From the NCBI RefSeq assembly GCF_027942865.1, contig NC_134517.1, positions 11,448,275 to 11,512,274 on the forward strand: 64,000 nucleotides of DNA, in the 5' to 3' direction. The position numbers were made by a program, and so were the translations under genes. The notes beneath the pieces are model-generated. The model worked only from the letters and a program-made list of their open reading frames with translations, was not told the origin of the DNA and did no database searches. Source of the DNA: Odontesthes bonariensis. Lineage: Eukaryota > Chordata > Actinopteri > Atheriniformes > Atherinopsidae. Shown here piece after piece: positions 33,445-43,300 of this stretch. Each line of letters starts with the position of its first letter. Position 1 is the first letter of the stretch.

Positions 33445-35115
33445 TCCTCGCTGAGAACTTTTCCCTTCTAGCTAACTAGACACCAGACTGTGGATCATTT
33501 GGTCCAGCAGGGACAGCAGAGCCTCAGGTACAACATGTTGTGCCTACATGATTAAGACCGGAGCTACAGGGCTACTGTCACAGTTGCTGCATTCACAGTC
33601 TGATCTGAGCTGACAGGCAGACGTGACTTTAATGTACATCCACAAGAACAGAAAGCATAAGAAAGTTTATTACCGAAAATACTTTTGAGAACGCCATCTC
33701 AGTCAGTTTCAATCCAACATGATTGGTTTATGACTAAGTGTATAAAAAAAACTCATGAAACTTTCATCACCCTGTGAGGGCTCATTAGGAATTAGCAAAT
33801 GAGTCGTGGTATCTGTGTCCTAGCAGTTACCAGGACAACATGAATGAACAGTTATTGCTCGAAGGCGATACAACTGATAAAGAGCAGTGCATGCCACAGT
33901 GGGTTATATTTAACATTTAATTACACAAAATGTAAGTAGAATTATTTTCCATCAGCTTGAAGCATCTGAAGCCTATAATAAACTGATGTCTCTGTGGAAT
34001 AATCAATCTGTTCTCATCCCAGGGCGTCACATACTGCTGTTTGATGACGACCTCTTGTTGTCTCAGAAAAGGGCATCAGGTGTCCTTTGCCATCAGCGCC
34101 ATGAGTCATGACACATTAATTGCAGCCGTATTACATCCCAATCACACACATTCCAGAGTCTTTATGAGGTTTTTAGCAAGAATATAAAGAAAATGCCTCA
34201 TGATGGGTGAGCGGAAAGTGTCAGAAAGTCACAGGACTTGAGACTTGACTTCAAGACAGATTTTGGGACAGTTATGTTTTTTACTCCCTTATTTCCACGT
34301 GTCATTTTCCTTTTGTATTAACGTTCATTTGTATTTTACAAGAATTGGGAACATGAACTGTTTCTTTAGGTTTAGGAGAGGACTGCGGTTTCATTTTTAT
34401 CATATCACATCACAAAGTTAATTGTTTGTTCAATAAGGGCATGGAAGTATACTGTTTCTTCACATAGACATTATTTTCCCTGTATCCACTTGTACAAAAC
34501 ATCTAGCTCCATAATATTTCATTCCAAAGTTTGAAATGTTTGTAGAAAGGCAGGAGGGGAAGAACATTGCCAAAGGACACGTTGATGTGTGGTTAGGAAG
34601 CAAGCAGATGGAACAGTAGTGATCATTTTGTATTCATGCTACAGAGGTTGCTGTGTGTCGGGGAGCATCTTCTTAGACCTGCCTGGTTGTGGAGGAATTA
34701 CTGAAAAGTGTTTCATCGAAACTTTGACGCAAGACCTGCTTAACTGGAATGAAAAGATGAATGAGCCTCCAGAACAGTTAGAAGTTGCCAAGGCTGATAT
34801 CTGACGGGCAACAAGAATTTGCTGAGACACTGAGTTGCTAGAATTTGCTGAGCATGCAGATCAACTTACTGTTGGCATAACTAAAATAAAAACTGGACTT
34901 CCAGTTTGTCAGGAATGAATAAATATCGAATTATCATATTTTATGTGTCTGATCACATCATTTGGGACACAGAATTTCTTTTCAAGAAATCTTAATGGTA
35001 ATATTGCTAATTTGGCTTTCCACAACCAGAGTTACAAGTTGGTATTTTCTCCATATTAGGCTTTTTTTCTATGTAGCATAACATATCATATGCTCATAAT
35101 GGAAAGTAGCAAACG
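33445..35115. other. Intergenic DNA, nothing firmly recognised
   Basis: The 71-codon ORF at 34589-34804 and others here show no known motif or splice context. No terminal repeats were found. Confidence 0.3.
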
Positions 35116-35119
35116 TGCA

Positions 35120-35290
35120 GGCTCACATTCACACCATCGGCCAATTTACTGTACATTAAACCATTAATCCAACTCGCATGACTGTTAATTGAGGCAGGAA
35201 ACAGGAGAGAATCAACACAAGTACAGGGAGAACATGCAGCTCTGCGCAGAAAGGCTCCAGCTCAGCATGGTGCCCCCCTGCTGAGTTTGA
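35120..35290. repeat. Diverged copy of the 29.1-kb interspersed repeat
   Basis: Words such as GCTCACATTCACACC, GGCAGGAAACAGGAGAGAAT and CAGGGAGAACATGCA correspond in order to parts of 29110-29425 (in the same orientation) but with many changes. Confidence 0.4.
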
Positions 35291-35784
35291 TCCTCACATT
35301 TTCTCTTAAAGCACTGATAAGATGCCTGTAGGCTCAGGTCTTGTTTAGATGATATGCTTTACTGTCTTTAGAATTATCATTGGGTTGTAAATAAAATTTC
35401 TGTTTATGTTAATGTTGGCTGATTGGCTACTTGGTAGCAAACAAACAAAAGTGTGCTGGAAAAAGAAAAATACAGAAATGTAGCGCCTTGTTTTTTTTGT
35501 TTAACTTTCATGTCTGCATTGTAATGAATGTGACTAAGAAGATACTTTCAACTAAAGGTGGTCATTTGTATACCAGGTCAGGGTTTAAAAAGCTCCACCC
35601 CAGGTCACCTATTTACAACAAGAGGGTCAAAATGGCAAAATTAGTCTGATGTTAAATCCGTACCTGCAACAGAATAAGCCCTGTGGGGACTGTTCACAAC
35701 ACAGCATCATATTTTACAGGAAAAAAAAAAGTGTGATATTTTCCATTGACAAAATAAGCAGTGTGGCTGAATATCAGTCATTAA

Positions 35785-36455
35785 AGGAATAGTTCGCCTC
35801 TTTTGACATGAAGCTGTGTGACATCCCATATTAGCAACATCATTTATGAACATTTTCTTAACTCCCCGCTGCGTCCTGTGAGGCGAGTTCCAGCCGAGTT
35901 TTGGCGCTGACGAAGGTAGTTCGGCTAGTTGGCTGGGGCTAAATAAATGAAGCGTCTTGCTTCTCAAAACAATATGCGTTCAGAAGAGTAATACATTTGA
36001 ATCACAAAATCATTGTGCAGGAAAAAGTCAGACCTCACATCTCTTGGCGCTATTTTTGCCTCCCTTGATATCAACGCGTCCAATGTAAACTGTGCAGATC
36101 GAAGAGCAGACCGAGCACTCCCCTGCACCGTAACAGGTGCGGCTATCGCTAGGTGGCTGCACGCATTGATATCGAGGGAGGCAAAAATAGCGCCAAGCGA
36201 TTGTGAGGTCTGACTTTTTCCTGCACAACGATTTTGTGATGCAAATGTATTACTCTTTTGAACGCGTATTGTTTTGAAAAGCAAGACGCTTCATTTTTTT
36301 AGCCCCAGCCAACTAGCCGGACGACCTTCGTCAGTGCCAAAACTCGGCTGGAACTCGGCTCACAGGACGCAGCGGGGGGTAAGTCAATGTTCATAAATGA
36401 TATTGCTAATATGGGATGTCATACAGCTTCATGTCAAAAGAGGCAAACTATCCCT
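35785..36455. mobile_element. TTAA-flanked palindromic element, family C
   Basis: TTAA at 35781-35784 and 36456-36459, with ends AGGAATAGTTCGCCTC and AGGGATAGTTTGCCTC. The 671 bp forms almost one continuous foldback: TTTTGACATGAAGCTGTGTG at the left is inverted near 36430, and AGGAAAAAGTCAGACCTCAC near 36020 is inverted near 36220. The centre, about 36080-36150, is the loop. ORFs on opposite strands encode the same peptide (FASLDINA) because of the symmetry and are not genes. Confidence 0.85.
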
Positions 36456-36939
36456 TTAAGGTGAGATGAAGATGCAAGGCCATAGATATGCTTCATGCTT
36501 CCAGGCTAGCCAAACGTGTACACAACATGGCATCAGGAGACAAACTTATATTTGGCATCTTTTGACATACAGCAACTGTTTCTGACTTAAAGTGGATCAT
36601 TTCCAAGTTGCTGTTGGGCCCATATAGCAAACATCAAAGCTGAAGAAAGCTAATTAAACATTCCATTTTTTCAAGAGGTTTCTGAATAGAAATTAACAGA
36701 ACACTCAATATTCTCATGAGGCATCTTCATTGAGATAATCCCCCCTCTAGGTAAGAACTACAGGACAAACTTTGTTCTACATCCATCTCTTTACTACGTT
36801 GCTGATCCCCAAAGCAAATTATCAACAGATTTTTTCATTAGATGTTTAACACGTTAAAGTCCCCCTCCTCTAAATTTCCATAAAGTCCATAAGATCGTTT
36901 CAGTCATTTTCCCAAGATGCCTTCTTTTGTGTTTCAAGA

Positions 36940-37215
36940 CACATTACACAGCCGTGCAATATATCTATAAAACTAGTAGAAGGCGAGGGTGTATAGATGT
37001 GTTTTAGCTGCTTTTTAAAGTTTGTAATATCTGTTGACTGACGAATATACACTGGTAGAGAGTTCCAGATTTTTGGGGCAGTAAAAACAGAAAGCAGCTT
37101 GACCCGTCTTTTTATATTTCATCCTAGGAACACTTAATAAAGTAGCACCTGATGATCTTAGAGCTCGATTTGGAACGTATTCTTGAGTAAAAGTTAATTT
37201 GGAGTCTAGAATTCA
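36940..37215. repeat. Possible interspersed repeat fragment
   Basis: TACACTGGTAGAGAGTTCCA followed by TTTTGGGGCAGTAAAAACAG resembles retroelement 3'-region text of the kind seen at 9240 and 33170 (the AFWNSLP-type region, degraded). Boundaries are not visible. Confidence 0.35.
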
Positions 37216-37367
37216 TGTTAATGTCATTTAAGGACATGGTAGAAATTTATTTTTTTATTTAGCTTCCTGTCTGTTTGGTAAACTGTCCCTTGTTTTTGTC
37301 TGACTCTGGGATTGCACTTTACCTTTTTCACTTATTCTAAAGATGCACAGTTTGTCCTCACTTGACT

Positions 37368-37718
37368 TCACTGAATAACAAAAGAAAAGTGCACCATGTG
37401 AAGAGGAGCAAGTGAGCACAATGTAGCAGTTGCCAATATCTGTTCAAACAGATTTGGGTAAAATTCAAAATAATCACTCACTCCAAGATTAATAGGCCCC
37501 TCGTTTTTAAAAGCTCTCATCTGACTAGACAGCTCAGTCAAGAGCATATTCTTGTTAACAATGAAAGGCCATAACCCCATCATCTGGCTGAGTGAATCCC
37601 AATTCTGTCCGAAGGCTTGAATGTAGTTTGGGTTTGCTACAAGACGCAAATCAGCTCTTTGTTTTTTTGTTAGTGAAAATACAGAAAATAGAAACACCCA
37701 ATCATAATCAAGACACAA
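37368..37718 (-). other. Unrecognised 116-codon ORF
   Basis: An uninterrupted ORF containing KKQRADLRLVANPNYIQAFG and WPFIVNKNMLLTELSSQMRA. It has balanced amino-acid use and a possible helical segment, but I recognise no family. There is no convincing splice or promoter context. It could be an exon of an unknown protein, a transposon fragment, or chance. Confidence 0.2.
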
Positions 37719-38639
37719 GTGGAATGAATCATTTTCGTAGCCTTATGACCGAGCCATAGACTGTATTACTGATGAATGGAGCCATTTGCTGTTGGACCTG
37801 AAAATGAGGCAGAAGTACCTCAAAGTGTATTACCTAAGACAGGTACTAGACGCTTGTTCCAAAACATCTGTGGCCTCAGAAGTCTGAATTTCCAGGTTCC
37901 CTATGGAAACAAACTCATCTGGAATGTCCCAAAAAGTTGTATTTTTGACTTAGAATGTTGGAGCCCAGACCTCAAACTTCAGCACAGTTCCCCTGTGCAT
38001 AACAAGCAGCGGTAGTTACACCGCATTACATCCAACTTGCAACAGGAATTCAGCCATGTAATTTCCAGCTCTCGAGTTCCGACTTCCTTTGCTAATGGAA
38101 CACAGCATTAAAATTCCATTTCACAAACCAATGAAGGACTAGGGTTTTCTCTTTCAGTTGTGTAGTCTGTGATCTTTGATCTAAGGATAAATGTTTCTTT
38201 TTTGCCTTATTGACTTCAAAAAATAGATGCACATGCAAAGCTCTCAACTAGTTAAATCCCATCTTCAATGTGCAGCTGTTAGATAGAGTAAGAACATGTA
38301 AAATATATAAAAAGGAAAGGATATAAAGGAAATAGGATAATTACATTATAGTTAATGGTCTCTCATCTACTAACTGTTTTTTTTTCTCTTTTTGAGCCTG
38401 GGAAATTTATCCATAAGCTTTATATTTTCCTACATGAAATAGAAGCGGTTTAACTTTTCCAACCTTGATACAAAAAAATTACGACAGCTCTAACAATGCA
38501 GTTAAAACTGTTATAAATAATTGGAGAAATTATTACAGTTATGTATGTTAGAAAATTACAATTACACATTTCCTCCCAGTGGCAGTAATTAAAAGACTGT
38601 GAGGTTTCTTTTTTTTTTTCAAAAACTCTGGAAAAAGAC

Positions 38640-38925
38640 CAAAACTGGAACTAACATTAAACTCTCGCCGTTGCGGAACTATTTATCTGCAACCAGTCCA
38701 CACGGACAACAACAACGATAGGGATTTGCTGCACTTCCGTTGCCCATGACACCGGAGCGAAGTTGTGACAGCTGATTCCCAAATCAGTCCCATCCACTTT
38801 CAGGCTCCAAGTCCTATCCGAAATTGTTTAGAGCCGGGTTTGCCTGCGACAAGCCTGCCTGCGCTTTGGAAATAGGAGGGCAGCTGATTATGGTGTAGCC
38901 GGGCGCGCTAGCTCTGAGACAGCAG
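38640..38925 (+). promoter_or_regulatory. ube2f: Probable ube2f promoter and 5' noncoding exon
   Basis: Around 38660-38925 the sequence becomes richer in GC and CpG than its surroundings (for example GTAGCCGGGCGCGCTAGC), as at a housekeeping promoter without a TATA box. A good donor, CAG/GTAATA, lies at 38925/38926. The next acceptor, TTGGCAG ending 40135, begins the exon with the start codon. The transcription start was not determined. Confidence 0.45.
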
Positions 38926-39734
38926 GTAATAAACAACGCTCAGATAACACACAAGCTAACAACAGCTAGCACTGACACTTCGTCCACAACTTCAGCTTGC
39001 GTTGTCACCGCTTAAAACCAAACATTTCCTCGAGCGTTCATCCATGGGTGCAGGGAATGACCCTGAACTGAGAGGGGTTTTAGGCTTGGCTATTGTGTCT
39101 AGCTAGCTGTAATTAGCAATGTTAGCAAGTTGTTATTACGGTAACTTAACGTTTAAAGCGACGAAGCAGTGATTTATTTTTGGTTTAGGAAGTTTCGTCA
39201 TCCTTTCTGAATTGTGCTACGTTTTTTTTCAGGGCTTTTGGAGCGTGTAAGTTGCTCTTTGCTGCTTTATTTTTGTTTGAATGATATTCGAAATTAGCTA
39301 GACTAATTTAGTTGAGGTCAACTGCGAGTCACACGGAAATTATTTAAATTGTAGGTTGGCCACACAGAACAGATTACATGTGAGAATTATAGATACTTTT
39401 TCTTTGTAATAAGGCTCGACATAATATTAAAAAGGCAACAAACTACAGACCAAAGGTAATTTCATACTGGTGTTTTGATCGTCTTGCTAACTTATGGCGT
39501 TAGATATGTGGGAGTGCAGGTTCTCTGTGCTGGGGTGCAGTGACTGACAGCTGAGGCAGGTGGGCGTTGAGTCTGGATCAGGGACACACATTTCATGGGC
39601 CTCACTGATAACTGATACCCTCACTTGGCTTCTCTCGTCTCCGCAAATGAGCTCACCCAGTGCACAGTCTGGATTCTAATAAAAATACTACTACTGACTA
39701 ATAATAATAATAAATGACTAAATAAATAAAAAAA

Positions 39735-39850
39735 AAATCAATCAATTTGAGAAGAACTCAGCAGTCGCTGTTATAAAGCCTTATGGCTGTGGGAACAAAG
39801 GACCTCCTGAACCTCTCAGTCCTGCAGCGCAGAGAGATGAGCCTCATCTC
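39735..39850. repeat. LINE (Rex1-like) fragment in ube2f intron 1
   Basis: GCCTTATGGCTGTGGGAACA followed by CTGAACCTCTCAGTCCTGCA is standard 3'-region text of fish Rex1/RTE-like elements. Similar material occurs at 62330-62970. Confidence 0.5.
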
Positions 39851-40202
39851 CTCTTATTGCAGTTACTGTAAAGTTTTTTTCCATTTGAACAGCAGCACAC
39901 AATCTTCAGAATACAGATTTATTGGTGGTTAAAAGCACTGCCTTCTTTTGCGACTTCTGATAATAGTTAACTGTTACTTTATCTACTGTTTTAGTAGTTT
40001 TCTGGAAAGCTGTGTTTTGAGTTAAATTATTGGTTGTAGGTTACAATTCCTTTCTTTTGTGTTCAGGCGTTATTTATTCCGTTTGATGAAATTTACCGAT
40101 GTATTCTTCTGTTTTGTCATCTGTGTGATTGGCAGATATTTGAGCAGCAGTGCAGCACAGTGTGGTGTGGGGCAGACGGAGGCATATCAAAGCAGCGTAG
40201 CC

Positions 40203-40317
40203 ATGCTTACGTTGGCCAGCAAGTTGAAAAAGGATGATGGGGGAAAGACGGGCCGTGCCTCTGCAGCCTCGGACTCCACCCACAGGATCTCCATCAGGGA
40301 CCGCCTCCTTACTAAAG
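40203..40317 (+). CDS. ube2f: ube2f coding exon 1
   Basis: Acceptor TTGGCAG ends at 40135; the ATG at 40203 has CGTAGCCATGC context. It encodes 38 residues from [10 protein letters not shown] to DRLLTK and ends in phase 1 at the donor GTACCC. The Ser/Thr-rich linker ([15 protein letters not shown]) follows the UBA3-binding tail. Confidence 0.9.
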
Positions 40318-43300
40318 GTACCCAGGTCTCTTTGCTTTTTGTGTTTCCCCATTTGAAATGCTTCTTTTATTATTATTGGAGCTAACCAAACCGTGATCAT
40401 GTCATCATGTTTGGAATAGTTTCCTCACTGGATGTAAACATGTTCATAAGACCATTAGGACTGCCGACTGTTGATAAACTGAGGACTCTCCTTCTTAAGC
40501 CGAAGAGCAAAGTGTAACCTGTTTGTTAAGATAACACCTCTCCTACCAGCCCTGAGCACAGTTAAGTTAGGCGTAGACTTCACGTCTTCTGTAAACGTCT
40601 TCTGTAAGCGTCTTCTGTAAGCGTCTTCTGTAAGCGTCTTCTGTAAGCGTCTTCTGTAAGCGTCTTCTGTAAGCGTCTTCTGTAAACGTCTTCTGTAAGC
40701 GTCTTCTGTAAACGTCTTCTGTAAGCGTCTTCTGTAAGGGTCTTCTGTAAACGTCTTCTGTAAGCGTCTTCTGTAAGCGTCTTCTGTAAACGTCTTCTGT
40801 AAGCGTCTTCTGTAAGCGTCTTCTGTAAGCGTCTTCTGTAAGCGTCTTCTGTAAACGTCTTCTGTAAGCGTCTTCTGTAAGGGTCTTCTGTAAACGTCTT
40901 CTGGAAGCGTCTTCTGGAAGCGTCTTCTGTAAGCGTCTTCTGTAAGCGTCTTCTGTAAGCGTCTTCTGTAAGGGTCTTCTGCAAGCGTCTTCTGTAAGCG
41001 TCTTCTGTAAGCGTCTTCTGTAAACGTCTTCTGTAAGCGTCTTCTGTAAGCGTCTTCTGTAAGCGTCTTCTGTAAGCGTCTTCTGTAAACGTCTTCTGTA
41101 AGCGTCTTCTGTAAGCGTCTTCTGTAAGCGTCTTCTGTAAACGTCTTCTGTAAGCGTCTTCTGTAAGCGTCTTCTGTAAGCGTCTTCTGTAAGGGTCTTC
41201 TGTAAGGGTCTTCTGTAAGCGTCTTCTGTAAGCGTCTTCTGTAAATGTCTTCTGTAAGCGTCTTCTGTAGGCGTCTTCTGTAAGCGTCTTCTGTAGGCGT
41301 CTTCTGTAGGCGTCTTCTGTAAGCGTCTTCTGTAAGCGTCTTCTGTAAGCGTCTTCTGTAAGCGTCTTCTGTAAACGTCTTCTGTAAGCGTCTTCTGTAA
41401 GCGTCTTCTGTAAACGTCTTCTGTAAGCGTCTTCTGTAAGCGTCTTCTGTAAACGTCTTCTGTAAGCGTCTTCTGTAAGCGTCTTCTGTAAGCGTCTTCT
41501 GTAGGCGTCTTCTGTAGGCGTCTTCTGTAAGCGTCTTCTGTAAGCGTCTTCTGTAAGCGTCTTCTGTAAATGCAGTGTTTCCCACACATAAGGCGGTAGC
41601 ATGGTTGCCGCGTCTGTCACGGCGGTGTCGCACCGTGACGTCAAAATGACGTTTCAGGCCTGGCGCTTCCCTTGAAAAGACAGCGCAGCGCGTTGTCGTG
41701 CACCAGTCGATTTTTGTAACTTGGCGGCGCCGAGCACAACGAACCGGATGGACCGATGTGAGACCAGGCTCAGTGAGGAGGTGCGTTTGTACAGGCAGCT
41801 GTACGAAACTGCAGTGAAACAGCACAGGGAGCACGTAAACTCCCCATACTGGTGCAGAGAGATTGGCAGAACTTTGGGGAAAGAGGGAGAGTTCTGTAAG
41901 AATGTGTGGAAGAAGCTACGGGACAGATACGTGAAGGCAAAGAATAGGGCAGAGACTCTGTTGATGCCGGGGGTTTCAAACCTTCCCCTCTTTTAACTGA
42001 ATTAAAAAATTAAAATGATCCGAAAACTGCAGCAGTATCATTAATTACAGTATTCTTGCTCTTGACAGCGGCATTGTTTTCTTCTCCACTTTCCTGGTTG
42101 TAGAGTAGAGGTAACCTTCACGTAGCAGCGCCACCTCTGTGACGGAGAAAATTGCAACTACTGGCGCGCAACGACTTGCGCCACTATATAGGGTCCTATG
42201 GCGGGCACGAACTCGTGACGTCATCAACACCGCTCGCGCGAGCAGACGCGGCAACCATGCTAGAGCCTATAGACTAATTCGTGGCGGTGCGCCACAGATT
42301 CAACACCGGCCGCCACATATTGCGTTTCGTTATTATTATTATTATTTTTTAACGCTATTTAAAAAAATACTCGTATTCGTTCAGCTGCATTTCCTTTCCC
42401 TGCTCTCCCTCCGTCTCTCTCGCATAGCCTACACACACACACAGCCCCTCCCCTCCGTGCTTCCCTGGAAGCCTGCTAGCTTCAGCGTCGCGTTAGATTA
42501 GCTCAACCGAAAGAAGACGGCTGGCGAAATTCACGAAAGGTTGGTATCACGTGCACCTTTATAAAATCACACATTAAAAAGTCCTATAAAAATATTTTAT
42601 ATGTTTAATACAATGTTGTCCCGTCCCGACCCATAGCAAACAAGCGATTACGCCTTCTTTATAAAGTTAGCTAGTCGAAAGTTTGTCGTAAAAAAAAAAA
42701 GAAAAAAAGTAGTTGGGTTGTCGAGGACTAAACACTAGCAGCTGTGAATCAAATAAAGTAGGTTTTTTTAAACTCTTACACTGAATGTTTGCTGCTTCAA
42801 TCCAGGTGAGTATTGAAAAGTATTTGCCGCGATTGAAAAAGAGACGTGTTGAGGATGAGGAGCAGCCTGAACCGGAGGTATCAGTCTGAAACAGCTGAAC
42901 AGTCCGACCAGTTTAAATAGCTATGTTATTCATTTGTTTACAATGAAGATGTGAAAATCTGCAGATAAGCCGCACCTGTGTCACCCACCGTGACACAGGT
43001 GTCACACATCCTTACGTCCCCCATAATTTTCCTTGATGGAGAAATTATCCAGGTTCTTAACTCCCAATGTGACATATATGTCACATTACAGATCTCTGAC
43101 AGTGGGGGGTGGTATTTTGGAAAAAAAATTCTGAAATGGGTTCTATGTGGTCTATTTAGTCTGTGTTATAACCCCTTTAATTTTCATTTTAGTAGAAATG
43201 GGTCTGGGCTCTTAAAGGATAAGACCGTTTTTTTGACATTGGGCCCTTGATTTCACATTATAACATGATGTTCTACTCACTCCTGCTTGTTGTTGAACAT

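Noticed and set aside
36013..36284. ORFs on both strands encoding similar peptides
   Set aside because: They arise from the palindromic symmetry of the 35785-36455 element.
40455..41834. 459-, 354- and 340-codon minus-strand ORFs over the minisatellite
   Set aside because: They are produced by a 13-bp tandem repeat that has no stop in any antisense frame; all three frames give the same peptide.
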